A DNA stretch of 64,000 nucleotides from Paragyromitra xinjiangensis (GCA_038503065.1 JBCAMK010000006.1:682001-746000), one strand, 5' to 3'. Shown: positions 11,679-25,330, counted from the stretch's first letter. Notes: generated by a model not told the origin, from the sequence alone. Made by a program: numbers and translations.

Positions 11679-13649
11679 ATTCTATTGATATCGTTAGCAA
11701 GATACCTCTCAAGCCCTTTTCCACAGGATTGTACCTGTCTATGACTGTTTAGCAGATGGTGCTCTGCTAGAGGTTAACGTTTCCGGGCGGAGTGCCTTTG
11801 AGTTTCGTTTCGCCCTGTTCTCCGTCTTTGTCAGCTCTATTGATGCGATGACACAGGGTTCTAGGGATACTTACGTGGGCGTATAGTCAAAGCTAGGTAT
11901 CACGAATGAAGGAAGGCGACAGCGTCAAATTAGTTGTTGGTTCTGGCTGCCAGCTTGATTAGAAGCAGAACCTTTTAAACAGGCACCTCTAGGGAAATAG
12001 CACGAAAAAACAATTCTATCATATCTTTGTACCTTTGGATAGAGGGGGTTAGCCCTCCAGACTGAAGGCTGTTATCCCACGCGCAGCCAGACCGACGATG
12101 CCACGCGCGCCTTGAAAGATATCGCAGCGTAGGAGTCAAGACTAGGCGATTAGATCACAGAGAACCATCTGGCATGAGGATTCGCGATATCTTGCCCACT
12201 GCGCTCTACATACTACCCATTTTCATACATTAACCTCTATCCATTATAGATCAGATCCATGCTACACCACAACGCAAATACGATTACCCTACTGGAGCCA
12301 GCTTGTTCCCACCCATCATAAGTAGAGCAGGAGCTGAAGTATCTCGGCCCGATTGAAACTCGGACCAGTCACCTTACAAATCCAGGCATAAAATCTGCGT
12401 GCTCTGCGCAGCCTCGGCATTCGGAATTTGACACTTTGGAAAACATGAGAAATAGGGTACCAAATGCCCGATCTTTGAGCTCCACCCTGTCTACATTACA
12501 GCTAAAAACTTTTACTGTCAGGTAGCAGCGCAAATCCGACTACTAAATCGACAGCCACCACGTGTACTTCTTTAGGCGGCAGTATTTCCGTCCCAACACG
12601 CGGCCTTGCACCGCGCCCCATTCGGTATCGTGAACATATTATGGTAGTTAAGTACAAGATGGGACACAAGTACTCGAGATCAAGGGGAGTATTTTTCACC
12701 GGCATATGCCTGCATGCGCATGTTCCATGCGCCGCAACCACAACAATCGGCTTCTTCTCCAAGCTGAAATTTAGGTAAAATCTGACCCTTCCATTCTAAA
12801 GAGGTCAATTTCCCTGGTTCAGGGCGGCTGTGGCATACGGCCCACTAAACCTTTCGATATTGCTAGCGCCAATCTTTTGTTCATAAGCCAATGCCCTCGC
12901 CACGATAGTGGGTCGAAGATTTCTGAGACATCTTCTCTAGCGACATAAAACAAACTGATTGAATCGAAAAATTAGATAGAAAGGAGTCACAAAATAAGCT
13001 GATCATTATCATGATGCAAGCCTCCCGGGCCCCCGTGAGTGACAGCACATTCGAATAGGTATCTGCTCATCCGGTCCGGCACAAAATTCGTAGTTCGCTG
13101 CGCCGATCAAACAATTCAGTCCTGTTTGAAGGAGTAGTTACATAGCTCATCACTCGGGGGCAGTGGAGAAACAAAACCAATACTAACTCGTTATCCGTTT
13201 TGTGGTTCGCGTGTCTGATAAGTAGCTTTTCGAACTTCGGGGCTGTGTAAGCGATGGGCTGTTGTGATTGGAGAAAACGCGAGACATTTCGAACATAACT
13301 ACACTGATCTGTCCATTGAAAGTGCATCCATATGTCCAACAGAAAATCCTGCTGCTATGGCTCTAGATATGGTGTGACAGAATAAATCCTGCCGCCTATG
13401 GTTAGGGACGCCTCTAGCCGGAGTGGATTTTCCTCTAACTTCTAGCACTATCTCCTTCACCACCACCACAAAACTCAAACCGATTTTTTTCCCTGTAGAA
13501 CGCATAATTTGGCTCTACTCTACAGCTCTTTAGAGCCCAATTACTTTTATCTTTTGTGGTTTTGGAGCAGATGATTTTTTAAAAGTTGGGTTTTTGGTGG
13601 GAGCCAAAACAAATGTCGCATCAAGTCATTGCCCGTTAAGGTAAGTATA
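11679..13649. other. No gene seen
   Basis: Short unrelated frames only. Part of it (about 13310-13420) resembles 23210-23310, sharing a GTCCATTG..AGTGCAT block and TGACAGAATAAA, so a dispersed repeat fragment ends shortly before the pogo element. Confidence 0.4.
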
Positions 13650-15841
13650 ACGTCTTTGACTGGCTAACCGCCCGTGACTGGGAAACCGATCGGCTCGGCG
13701 CCAAGATTCCGGAACTGAAGGGGGGGAAGGAAGCGGGGTAGTAGGAGAGTAAACCACCTACAACACACATCACGATGGGTTGCCTCAAGGGAAGACAGTT
13801 AGAAGAGTGTGAGGAACACATAAAATTAGCCATGGAACACTACAATACTGCAAGGGACCCATCACTGAGACAGTCTGCCGAGAAATTTGGTATACCCTAC
13901 TCTACCTTGAGGGATCGCCTACAAGGGGCTCAAAATTGCCGAGAAAGCCATTGCAGACAACAGTTACTCACAGAGTACGAAGAAAAATCAATTGTACAAT
14001 GGTGTCAACGCATGGATGACTGGGGGTTTCCGCTCAAACTGGGGCTAGTGAAGGAGATGGCTGCATACCTTGTCAAAAAGCGGCATCGCGGGCATAAGTT
14101 AGGGGTACATTGGCTAGGGCGGTTCTTGGGACCGCATAATCCGTGAAATTTACAACACGTTTCACGACGCGTTTGGAGCGCCAGCGTGCATACGCGGATA
14201 CCCCACTGCTCCTAAAACACTATTTCGAGAAGGTATGTAGTATACTCATTATATCAACACATAACTGACATATATATTAGCTGCGTCACGTTATATGTCA
14301 GTATAACATACTCCCGAAGAACACATACAATATGGACGAAAAGGGGTTTATGATGGGGATTGCCTCTAAGTGTAAGGTAATCTGCAGGAGGGCGCAAAAA
14401 TCCACGACTTACGCGTAGCGGCAACCGCGAATGGGTGACAGTAATTGAAGGTGTATCTGCTGTGGGCGTAGCATTACCACTATGGTAATCAATCAAGGGC
14501 TGGACATTATAAGGGATGGTATGCGTAACAGAGATATGCCTACTTTCAGTTATTCTCCCGGGTGGACTGACACCTTCCTTAGTATGGAGTGGTGACTAAA
14601 AATTTTGAAAATATACTGAGAGTAAGTTACAACCCCTGCGCTTAAACTAATGTAATATACTAATATAAGCTTATAGAGCGTGGAGAATGGCGGCTCTTAT
14701 TTTGGATGGCCATGTATCTCATGTCACTTGGGAGTTTTTCGATTATTGCTTGCGCATAAAATCGTCCCTTTTGTCTACTCCCCCACTCTACCCACCTCCT
14801 ACAACCCCTGATGTGGGTCTATTTAACCTCGTCACTATAGTAATGCACTAGATCAACATATGGATAGTGGAGATTTGGGGATAAACAAGGGTCAATTTTT
14901 GCGGTCAGTGCACCCCCCCTTATCACCACATTTTAATTCTAATCAAATTATTAGATTACTTTTCCCTGCCCGGTGGCTTGCATACACCCAGTCAAACATT
15001 CTAGCTGCATGGAAGGAGGCTGGAATATGGCCTTACAATCCCCGCCAGGTCTTAAACCCGCCACCTGCCAAGCCCAAGATGTCATTTACTGTTTCCACCC
15101 CCTGCACAAGCCGCATGGCTAGGTCCACCACCAAAGAGGCCTTAGCTTTAATTAAAGGTGTCTCAGAAAGCGCATGCAAGTTACGCACACTAATAGAGCG
15201 GCTTGATAAAGGCTTGCAGCAATCTATTACCGAAAAGGAAATTGGCGATCATATACACCAAAAATTCCGGGAATCTGCAGCTAAAAAGGTCCATGCCAAT
15301 TTTTGTGACAGAAAGCGGCTTACCAAGGCTAGAGTGATTACTACTGAAGATGTCATAAGGCTGAGGGAGGCCAGAGAGTGTGCCGATGCCGAGAAAGCGG
15401 CTAAGGCAGCTACTAGGGAAGAAAAGAAAAAATTGAAGGAACTGCAAGGGCCTCCCAAACCTGAAGGCAGGGGCAGGGGTAAAAAAACCGTAGCTATATC
15501 TGAGAGTATTATTGTACATAGTATTGAGCCAGAAAATGCGGCTAGTGTGGAGGGGGTAGAGGGGGTGGAGGAGGCTGAGGAGGAGTGGCCAGATATAGAT
15601 GACTTATATGTGCCACCTGTGGATTCTACACCACTCCCAAGCTGCAAAAAGGCTAACAAGGTTTGGGAAAAAGCTCAAAAGGATCGATAGATGGAGGATA
15701 ATGTATTTAGTTTTTATTCGGAGAGATTATCTTCATAGGGCTACTATCGGGAGCCTTTTTTGTAGAGGCGCTCGCTGAGGCTCACGTTGCTACGCAGCCG
15801 ATCGGTTTCCCAGTCACGGGCGGTTAGCCAGTCAAAGACGT
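13650..15841 (+). mobile_element. Pogo/Fot1-like DNA transposon, copy 1, about 2.2 kb
   Basis: Terminal inverted repeats of about 46 bp start ACGTCTTTGACTGGCTAACC at 13650 and, on the other strand, at 15841. They match through GCCCGTGACTGGGAAACCGA. TA dinucleotides flank both ends, the target used by this superfamily. Length and gene content suit Fot1/pogo elements of fungi. The transposase inside is broken (see next entry), so this copy could move only with help. A second, heavily interrupted copy lies at 61885-63243 in reverse orientation. Confidence 0.9.
13775..15690 (+). pseudogene. Decayed pogo-family transposase
   Basis: The start at 13775 opens a psq-type helix-turn-helix (residues about 20-60, ending YSTLRDRLQGA) and a CENP-B-like second helix-turn-helix (TEYEEKSIVQWCQRMDDWG). 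Frame is lost near 14130, but the text continues with TRLERQRAYADTP and an intron (about 14232-14280, GTATGT...TATTAG), then YNMDEKGFMMG holding the first catalytic aspartate. More stops and shifts follow. The second catalytic region is visible as LDGHVSHVTWEF near 14705. The C-terminal part (14860-15690) is open again: an LAAWKEAGIWPYNP motif, then a basic coiled coil and acidic tail typical of Fot1-like proteins. At least three lesions, so inactive. Confidence 0.85.
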
Positions 15842-16566
15842 TATGGCCTAAATAGGCAGTACCTAGGCTTATTAATATGCAATGAAGATCGACTTTGGGA
15901 CTCTTAGCATGATGTTGGCGGCGCTTGGCACAATAAACTTCCAAAAACGGTAAGGATGGCGTATTACTAAGCCCAGAAATGAAAGTCGCACCCTCCGACT
16001 GCCAGCTAAAAAAAAGGGTAGCAACGGGCGCAACCTATGATCAATACCCCATGGCCATGTAGTACAACGAACAACCCTTTTAGAGGTCAATAAACATTTT
16101 ATTTTGTTCATGAAAGTTATTTTCACCATTAACAAAGAGATATCTAAGCATAATAGGAGGAAGTTTCTCAATTTCTCTGTTGCTGCTGTGCTCTCGGTGT
16201 CAGCTGCAGCTGTCGAAAGTTGCGCGCCCGTTGCTTCCCGAGTTCACTAAAAAACCAATTTTTTTAGCTAGTAGAGGCGTCCCCAGCTGTAACAGAAAAT
16301 CTGGGTTAGGGTTTTCTAACGCAGACCATAAAACCTAACATTCATTCACTTACATATATATATTGGTGCTTGAAGACTGTGTTGTAGTATTTTTATCTCC
16401 TGCGCCTTAAAACAGCTATTCTGAGAATATAATTTACCAGGTATGCCTCACGAGCCTCGAGATCTCCCTTTCCTAAATGCCTTACCAACGCGATTGGCAA
16501 ATACAGTTGCGTCCGGAAAGTCCTAAGCCTGTAACCCTGCAACTCAATGAGGATCACAACCAGTTA

Positions 16567-16736
16567 CAGTGCCAAAAAGGGGGATGCGATTGGTACAGCA
16601 TTTTTACAGTATTCTCAGAAATGCTGTATTAATTCCGCAGTGCTACGGGATTTATCAGTAAATGCAGCAGCACTCCAGAATTAATACAGCATTTTCTGGA
16701 AATACGGTAGCAGATCCACCCCATTTTTTGGTACTG
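16567..16736. mobile_element. MITE-B copy 1, 170 bp
   Basis: Ends CAGTGCCAAAAAGGGGGATG and, on the opposite strand, CAGTACCAAAAAATGGGGTG, with TA on both sides. Internally it is palindromic (two ACAGCATTT blocks facing each other). A near-identical copy at 62432-62602 lies inside the second pogo element. Inserted into copy 1 of the 3 kb repeat. Confidence 0.8.
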
Positions 16737-17213
16737 TAGTTGTAGGCCGAGCTTGACAACGGTAAATAAAAAGAGAAGAAAAATATGTAAGTACTGACCT
16801 GCCAGATAACAATCTTCTACAGAAACTACAGCCTCAACCCACCGGTAGTCATGCTCAGTAGAGGGAGGGTGCCTAGACTTTGCGGACGGGATTGCACCCT
16901 TGCCGCTGGTATTTTCAGGAGCCTATTTGCAATAGTCTCCTTCCGTACAACCTCAAGCTTCATTGCACCCCGTCTTTTTTTTAATGAGCTGCGCGTGTTC
17001 TGCACGATGGGTGACACTTAAGCTTGCCTATCGCCTTTTCGTCACCTACCTTGCCCTATATATATATATGCACAACACGGAGCGGTACAGGTTCTGGAGT
17101 ACCATCCTCGCTCAGATTTATAATATTAAATAATTTACCTTAATGTTGTTTCATTCTTCTCCTTTTCTTTGTTTACTCGCTCCTCTTGATTTTCGGGTAT
17201 AAGGGTATCAATA

Positions 17214-17428
17214 CAGGTGCAGGCGCTTAGTCATGCAATGAGTGATACTCCATGCATACACAAAACATACAGCCCCATTTCTGCCCAAACAGTTTAGGCT
17301 CAGAGAGCCCCTCTCTGCTGGCTTTGCGTTCTTGATTAGTTACTACGAAATATCTCTTGTGGTTGTCTTATAATTAGGGTCTGTTCATCTCACCGTATTG
17401 CATGACTACTAGTAAGCAACGACACCTG
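17214..17428 (+). mobile_element. MITE-A copy, 215 bp
   Basis: CAGGTGCAGGCGCTTAGTCA at the left; on the other strand CAGGTGTCGTTGCTTACTAG at the right. TA flanks both sides. It matches the copies at 5768, 28734, 40641 and 62135. This copy carries a few extra bases near its right end (ACTACTAGTAAGC). Confidence 0.75.
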
Positions 17429-18442
17429 TATACCAAGTCCATGACAATGCCAATAGCGGGAGGACTTTAGTCATTGGCAGGATTAAGCGACGTCTGACAG
17501 CCTGGCTGATCAGAACAACTTGCATGCAGCTTGCATTGCTTGTCACCCTTCCTTTACTCTACTTGGGGATCCTAGCACTGATGTAAGACCTGCATGCAGA
17601 AATGCACATGCACTTCATGGCCTAACCTAAGGGAACCAACCTGATCGGAGCAGGTCTCACTTGAAATAAAGAAGCTGCGATCGGGTGGTGCGATTGTTAA
17701 TCTTTTAATTTTCTAAATCTCATTCCTGTCCTGCCCACTATTAATTATAAGCGATCCAATTCATGATCGCTCAATCCCCCATCAACTGGCAAAAGTGTTC
17801 CTCACCACCTTGTCTTCTTCCAAATTCACGAATAGGTATCCTATGTCGATTTTCATCTGCTAGTAGTTTTAAAGTTTTTTCTCGGGTTTTGCTCTTTTAT
17901 TGCACCCAAGAAAAAATAAGACTAGCTTCAAGGTAAGAAATTAAGAGTGTATCGTATGCCGCTCCTATATTACAAGGAAAAAAGAAAAACGAGATAGGTA
18001 CTCCTTTATAGCCCGTGCGCGTACGTACGGGGGTCGGCAATGACGCGATAAGCACTTCGCATCACACTAGCATGCAGTTGACCTTTTTCGATATTCGGGC
18101 CCGCAAATCTCAGATATTTGATTACGGCGAGAGTACTCCGCTGCGATCTTGTGCCACCATGGGGAATGTTCAGGTTTGGAGAAAAGCTTATCTCATTAGC
18201 GAGAAACCACTTTTAATTCATTTAAAGCTCAGCCTCGAAGATTACTAACGGCAGTATTTTCTTGACCGCTGACAGACCCATAATCTCCCAATAATAAACA
18301 TTTCCTTAAGGAGACTGAGGGATATCTAAAAAATGATGCTCTAGAGTGTGATGGACAGCGCATCAAGTCTATCACGCGCAGTGTGTTTCTTAATCGTTTC
18401 CACAAATAGGGAAGACTAGCTGTTGCTCAAGAGGGCCAGATA

Positions 18443-18668
18443 CCGTATTATCTGGTGAAATTCGGTTTGGCGTTAGTGGGGAAAACATGCACTTATGTGC
18501 ATAAAAAGAAAGGTATCAGGTTGAACCTACGGAAATCAAAATTGCTAACACAAAAATGGTGTAGAGAAGCACTGATAGAGCTTAGACTAGCTGTATTCCT
18601 TTCTTTTTATGTACGTTAATGTATGTTCCACCCACTAGCGCCAAACCGAATTTCACTAGATAATGCGG
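18443..18668. mobile_element. MITE-F copy 1, 226 bp
   Basis: CCGTATTATCTGGTGAAATT at the left, matched by CCGCATTATCTAGTGAAATT from the right end, both continuing into CGGTTTGGCG.TAGTGG. TA flanks. A second copy at 25331-25552 lies in the other copy of the 3 kb repeat in reverse orientation and at a different site, so the two insertions are independent. Confidence 0.8.
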
Positions 18669-19987
18669 TATCGATCTTGCAAGCCACACGAGTATGAATT
18701 ATAGGCCTTGATCCAGCGCGTAGTCTTCCCCCGATCACCACGAAGACTCACGGGGTCCTCAGTGATCCTACCCCGTTAGACAACAAATCATCAAACCCAG
18801 TTAGCGTTCTAATATGCAGGGAATGTCCCGTGCTCAACTCCGTACAGCGGAGGAACTTATGATATGTGGGTCGGAGAAAGCCGGGTATAGGGATAAAGCT
18901 TCTTCTGGTACCTGTCCAGCTGCTCGCCCGGCCAGGGCACTATTACAGTAGAACTGTCAGAGCTCTGCAGAGATCTTCTTGTCATCACATTTCCGGGAAT
19001 CTCGATCTTAAAGGGAACAAGCCTGAGTTTCTTTTGTAATTCCCTCACTTCGCTCTAGAAAATTTCCTAGAGATACAGGCGGATAGCTCTTACTGTACGA
19101 CTAGTTGAAAGTGTATATAGACATTAGCTCTCATTGCACTAAGATGATTCACTAATTTCTCCATATCCAGTGCCAGGTCCCCACGCTGGAGATGAAGCAG
19201 CCTTATTTAGGTTAGGAGCGAAGCATGTGGGTGGCACCAAAAAGCTTGATTGAGGGATTATCGGACGCTGAAAAATTGCTTGACTAATCGCGGGAGCATC
19301 TTTGCTCGGGGGAAGTGCAAGAGGCCCACAGAGCACTAGAAAGTGATCATCTCACTGGTTCTGTTTCGCCACTCCTGAGTTTCTACTCGGCCCGCTGTTC
19401 AAGCGCTTAGCTGGCTTCGCCGGGTATTTCTCTCGCATCCGCCTGCAGCCCATCCCCGCTTTTTGTCATATGGGCCCTGAGAATATTCTCATTGGGCCTG
19501 CGCATGCATGAATCGCATACCTAGCACCCCCCTCGTTGCGCATGATTTTCCGATTGTCTCTTTGTTCAGGGGGGACTTCATTCGGCGCATGTAGCTTAGG
19601 CTACGGTATAATGTCCTATGTTTGATGGTTCACTTGTCTAACTGCATGATTGCTGTCACCATGAATGAAGAAGTAACAATTTCCGGGACCGAGATTTGCT
19701 TATAAAGGTCTAAGCTATCACCCTAAAACTCGTGAGCAATAACTACAATCTTTGCCCCGTTGTTCGCATATTACATTTCCACATTGTCCCCGAGCACACA
19801 TCAACCATCAACAGCTTGTCTCTGACTCATCAGAGCAGTCCTCAAGATCGTAAGCGGAAAAGGTCTACGAGCACCTTGTGTGCGAGTAGCTACTCATAAA
19901 TCATAGCTTACGCCCCGTACGGTAAGGCGAATTCAGCTGCCTCAACTAGGTTCTCTAGCTGATCTTTTGTCATTTTTAGGCTTTGAA

Positions 19988-22390
19988 ATGCTCGTGTTTA
20001 AATCTTTCTGGGTGTTCGGGATTGTGCTCACGGTTTCATATGCATATGCACTCCCTCCGAACATACCTCCACGTCTTCCTAACACTTCTCTACCGCCGCA
20101 CCCCATCCTGGACCCAAGATCATCGGTCCTAAATTTAAACGTTAGCAGTTATATTAATGGGACCACGGCTGAGTGTGTGGCAGCCGTTGGTCTTAAGATA
20201 TCGAAGTTTTTCCTCTTCAATTACATAGGTCATGCGTTTACGGTAAAGCCTGGAGCCGGATACAAGTCCACATACATGATCACCTTTGCTGTGGCATCGA
20301 TATTTCTTCCCTATTATGGGCTCCTCCTAGCTTGTCGAGGCATGGAAACATGCTCTATTCGGATGAATCATACTCTCAAGCGTGCTGGAAGAGGGGGCGC
20401 GTTATGCATCGTTGCGCGTACCAAGAAGTGGAGGCCAAGTCCTGGCGATAAAGCTTGGTGTTGGCGAACTGCCCCCACGGAACCCAGCTCAGGGGATGAA
20501 CTGTAAAATACCCCCACACGCAAGAAAGATGACTCAGCTAACAAAATCGTGCGCAGCCCGGTGGAAACAGTAAACTACCAGGGGTTGGAATTGGAGTATC
20601 TATCTCAAAAATACGTCCAGATACATGGCATGTGTCATCTCCCGCCTGGTGAAGAGTACATGCTCGCACGGCTACCTACAGACTACGATGTTGATTGGGA
20701 GGAAGTGAAGATGAAGGTTGAGGGTATGGAAGTGCCGGAGCTCAAGGATGAGGATAGCAGTATTTCCTCGAATTACAGCTTGACCCGACCAATGATTGCC
20801 CTGTTCCAGATTCTATCCGCGGTTCCTGTAATTTACCAGGCTCATTCGGATGAAAGTCGGCAATCCCACGGCTACGCAGGTTACCAGTTGACTGTTATAC
20901 CGTTTGCTCTGATGTCGATAATTAACACGTTCCAAACTATGGTCACTCCGAGTTATGGAGCCTCCTACATGGTACGATCGGATGTTATGGATGAAGCTGA
21001 GCGGCGAGGTGGCGTATTTCAGGGTGTTGTCGGGAGGGTTTTTGAGTCGACCAAGAAAATCTCGTTGGACTCATCAGTAAAGGACTATGGAGAAATAATT
21101 GGGGAAATCGGGGCTTTTGTTCCAGCGGAGCAGAGTCAGGATCCGGAGGGCGAAACGTCTAGTGGCCGCGCTACTGGTAATAGCCATACCCAACCAACCC
21201 CTAGTGGCCGCGAAAGTTCCGTGGAGAGGGTGGGAGGATCCTCTGCTTCGACTGGTAACGATATCACCCAACAGCTCCCCTCTGCCACCACGGGCGGCGG
21301 AGCCCCTAGAAAGAATACCGAAGGCGCTCGCCTATGGGTGAAGTTTCAGGATCCGGATACGGAGGAGATAACCCGTCACCTATACCCCGACCCAAAGGAG
21401 GTGGAATCGAGGAAGTACCCTAATTTCTATGCCACAAGAAAGGCTATGCACTTCATTTTTAGACACCAGGTCTGGGAGTCCTTCAGGGAAGAATTTCCTA
21501 TCATCCGATGGTTTTTAAAACCTCACGAATTGAGCAAGATGCCAAAGAGTGAAATACCAAGCTTGGAAAATAAGGCTTACAAAACGGAAGGAAACGTCAA
21601 GCAGAATATTGAAGTCCTGAGGCAGGAATCTGGCGATCCTAGTGAACCCCAGAGCAAAGACGAAATCCGCAACTTGCTAAAAATTGTACGAGTTAACCCC
21701 CAAAGGACCTGCATAGCTCGAATCTTTAAGCGGGCATCGGAGAAAAAGATCAAGGGGAGAGGAATGATCTTAGTTCCTGCGATTGGCCACCCGAGGACCC
21801 GAGGGAAGTACAAACGTGAGGTGTTCATGTACTATTTCACAGACATACTCTTCGTCCTCTCGATCGCCGCGCCGTATTTGATAACCTTTGCTTTGACAGG
21901 CTACCAAAAGGGGGGAAGCACCACGTTCCAAAGGGTGATTGTCGTGCTTTGGCTGGTGATGATGCAAGTTGCATGCATTCCCCAGAGGATCGTCTGGAAC
22001 TTTGTGCAAACCCGCCTTGTGCCGCTTGGCTCTAAAGCGTTGGATCGCGGCATATATTTTATCATTGTGGCAGGTGTATTATGGTCGGTGCCTGGAATCA
22101 TCGGATTCATCAATGTCTTACATATGATGGTCAATGACAACAAAGATACATGCGATGGCGCTTGTGAGAAACCCCCTCCAGACCCTTTGAGCTTGTACGT
22201 ATTTGCTAATTTAAACAGTTGCTCAGCTTGTGGACATATCAGGGTTCGGTACAGGAGCAACGTGAAGTTTGGAAGGAATCCACGTCTGGCCCTTTATCAG
22301 CTATATTTCTGCGCGGCAGGAGGGTATCAATTATTATTTCGGATTTTCACTTTGGCTTCTATATCTCTGTTGAGTTCCTTGATTCTGTAG
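19988..22390 (+). CDS. Orphan multi-pass membrane protein, 782 aa
   Basis: Two exons, 19988-20502 and 20557-22390, are joined over a 54 bp intron (GTAAAA, AGCTAAC branch site, GCGCAG) that removes the only in-frame stop. Residues 1-19 are a signal peptide or signal anchor. A membrane block follows (KFFLFNYIGHAFTV, then two helices), then ALCIVARTKKWRP, and further on GYAGYQLTVIPFALMSIINT, a long Ser/Gly-rich hydrophilic region (about 360-450), and a C-terminal block with at least four hydrophobic helices between about residues 600 and 700. I know this layout from functionally uncharacterised membrane proteins of filamentous fungi. The gene at 58118-59821 is a paralogue sharing the FF-L-NYG-HA and GYA-Y-LTVIP motifs. 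The last ~60 residues may contain an unrecognised intron. Confidence 0.75.
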
Positions 22391-23290
22391 TTTTATAATT
22401 GGTTTAGTTCCCGGAGCCTTTCCTAAGCTCTGAAATTTTACCGATACGTATACATCCAATCCTTCAGATTCGATCAAAAAAACACCAATACCTTTAAGAA
22501 TGCTCTCGCCTACAGCAGCATGCTAGCTGAGGGAGAAGTTAAGTAAATTGTGGCATTAAATCTCGAGCAGAGGTGTCAAAGAAAATAAACCTCTATACCC
22601 CATTCTCACGAGTCTACACGGGAGAAATAGGAAATGATATATTTCACCTATCGTATCTTAAGCGCTTCTTGTTCCCTTGGATGTAATCCAAACTTTCCTG
22701 ATACGGCTTGTGTAACTAAATGAGCGGACCAAGGGGTTTGGGATTGGAGAGAAACGTAATCAAGATACGCTAGTAGGCTCGAGGCGACCCTAACCCAGAT
22801 GTCGAGTTCCCGTGTTCACATTTCCTAGTTCTCATAGCCCGGCTGGAGTAGAGAGTCGTATACCCTGAACGAAGAACTTCGCCTTCAACCGGTACCGTGA
22901 CTGCTGCCGGGATCGGAAGGATTCCTCCACTACTGCATGGGGGGCCTCCCACCCCCTCCCAGTCCTGATGAGGTGTCCGAGTTGCCCAAATTGACTAGGT
23001 CGCGCTGTTCCCCCTCGCTATTTCCCCTCGCTAGCCGAGACCCTCACATTGCTGCGCGACGTTCGGTACCTCCTAGCAAGCCCAGTGCGCCGAGCGAACG
23101 TATGTGATTAGTTCTTAGTGTGGGTTAGGTTTACAGTCTCAAAATGCGATATCTGACTAGAACAGAAATGCGAGGGAACGTGAGAAGTTTCCAGCGGCAT
23201 GACTACCCTAATATATCCATTGGAAGTGCATGCAAATATCCAACAGAGAATTCCGCAGCTGCGGCTCTCGATGTAGTGTGTGACAGAATA
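22391..23290. other. No gene seen
   Basis: Short frames without domains. The stretch from about 23210 begins to resemble 13310-13420 and leads into the second copy of the 3 kb repeat. Confidence 0.4.
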
Positions 23291-24610
23291 AACTCGAGGA
23301 TCTGGGTTAGGGTTTCTGAACCGAACCGCCTGCCACCTCTTTCACTTGTAATACTGTAGACCGCCTTAAGCTTTGTATATTGATCCCTTGTGATTCAAAG
23401 ATAGCTATTCTAAGAAGAAACTTTGTTAGGTATATCTTCAGGTTTTCGAGATCTCTCTTGCCTAGCCATCTTCCGAGCGCAGTTGGTATTATGCTACTAC
23501 GCACTCTCCCGTTAGCACATGTTGAAAGTAAGAATTTATACGAGTAGGTAATCGATAGTTTCTTATTGTCTAATGAAGGATATTAGAAGTAAAAAAGAAA
23601 GTAAACTATAATAAATAGCAAACGACCTCGCAATTAGCGTCCCCTTGGGTCTCAACAACACTCATCTGTCAGGTGCACGAAAGCATTTCATGGCGCCACA
23701 GGTATTCCCAAAAGCCTGTTTGCGACATTCTCCCACCATGCAAGCACTCCAGCCTTATTGAACCACGTCTTTCATGAACTGCGCGTATTCTGCGTGATCG
23801 GGTGATTCCTGTCTATCCCTTTTCTACCACGTGCTTCGCCCGGGTGTGATATGGATTAGCCTGAGTTCTAGAGGAACATTTTCACTGGGACTTGGGGTAG
23901 GAGGGTGGTCTACCTAGCTTGATGCTTCTTTCGTTTCTTTACTCACGTTTCTATTGGTCTTTGGGTGTAAGAGCATCCCATACGGTAAAAATCGTGGCGT
24001 GAACGTACCTCAGAGGCTTAATGTATTGCATATTGTTCGCCCCCACCGATAATCCTTCGGCCGATTACAAGATTAAGCGATTTCTTACAGCCTGGCCGAT
24101 CAAAACAGCTTGCATGGAGCTTTTGTTGCCGGGTACTCTTATTTTGCTCCAGCTGGAGTACCCAAGTACCGAGGTAAGACTTGCATGCAGAAATGCACTT
24201 CGCGACCTAACCCAATTGAAGGGCCCTAGGGGACCCACCCTTACGCCACTTGGCGCGCTACACACGAGTTCCAATTAAAATAAAGAATAATAAGTAATAG
24301 GGGCCTTACCCTTAAAATTTGCATGAGTGCAATTCTTTTCCACTAGTGGTTCTAAAATTTTGTTTCTCGGTTTTAAGCCTTTTATTAATATTGTGCTCGG
24401 GAAAAAATAAGAATATAAGATTGGTTTTGGGGAAAGAAACTAAGCGCATTTCATGCCGTTCGTTCCTACTTGGCAAAAACGAAATACATCTTTCTGGCCC
24501 GTGTGCGCATGCGCGTGGCAGCCATGCCAAAAGAGAAGCGGGAGTTGGCATATATATGCACTTCGCATCATACTCGCATAACAACCACCAATAAGCAAAG
24601 TGCGCCGAGG

Positions 24611-25299
24611 ATAGTCTCGTGCCATACATTTCGGTCATCCAGATTTTTTCGATATTTGACGTTCAAAATCTACACAATCGCGTCAACCGCCAAAATTAAA
24701 TAGTGATTTCCAAAAAGTCTGGAATCGAGACTAGCTGAGGAGTGACTTCCCTACCACATCGTTTAACGGCAATTTGAAGACTCATATCTGCCTATCTTGT
24801 GTGTGTCCGTCATGTACGCTTGAATAAAAATAATCATCTGGGTAACTTACTGGTGAGATATTGGTCGCTAATTGCGAAAAACACACTTGGTATGAGAGAA
24901 GGTATTTCTTTGCAAATGACAAATTAAATTTTTTAGCGAGTAGAGTACTAGTGGCATTCGGTTAGCCTTTTCGATGTTCGTGCCCCACAAATCCCACACG
25001 TTCGATTACCTACAGCAGCAAAGCAATCTTGTACCACCGCAGGCTTGGGCTAAAGCTTGTCTTGTTAGCGAGATATACTTTTAAGTGGTTTAAATTTACT
25101 CTTGAATATCACCAATAAACGGCGTTATTTCTTATCACCGGTGCAGTAAGCACTAGTACTCTTTTACGTAGTCTCGATTCCAGACTTTTTGGTAAATCGC
25201 TATTTAATTTTGGTGGTTGACGCGAAGGGAGAATACAGATTTTGAACGTCAAATATCGAAAAAATCTGGACGATCGAAATGTATGGCACGAGGCTATCT
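24611..25299. repeat. Large inverted repeat with ~125 bp arms
   Basis: The left arm (about 24611-24734) holds CTCGTGCCATACATTTCG, GATTTTTTCGATATTTGACG, and AGTCTGGAATCGAGACTAG. The right arm (about 25158-25299) holds the same blocks in reverse complement. The spacer contains text that matches copy 1 of the 3 kb repeat around 18070-18270. It is either an element with long inverted ends that captured local sequence, or a local inverted duplication. Confidence 0.65.
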
Positions 25300-25330
25300 T
25301 TTACGCTGATCGAGGAAAATCTAAAGAATA

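Larger units (their letters stand above)
16300..19440. repeat. Copy 1 of a diverged ~3 kb repeat
   Basis: Colinear similarity to 23290-26340 is visible in blocks. Examples are CTGGGTTAGGGTTT at the start, the GAGCTGCGCGTGTTCTGC and GAACTGCGCGTATTCTGC pair, TGCATGCAGAAATGCAC, and a block with CCTGGAAATCT or CCGGGAATCTC. Two translated minus-strand blocks are partly conserved: RLVPFKIEIPGN against RLVPLKPKISRN, and AIFQRPIIP against AVFQCAIIP. The repeat therefore once contained coding sequence, now broken. Three MITEs inserted into this copy (16567, 17214, 18443). Confidence 0.65.

Noticed and set aside
20503..20556. In-frame TAA in the 782-residue membrane-protein gene taken as a lesion
   Set aside because: A 54 bp intron with GTAAAA, AGCTAAC and GCGCAG covers it and restores the frame, so the gene is intact.
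16303..23320. GGGTTAGGGTTT-like text as telomere remnants
   Set aside because: Only one or two units at each place (also near 6705, 23300 and 43990) and no arrays; two of the sites are simply the same position in the two copies of the 3 kb repeat.
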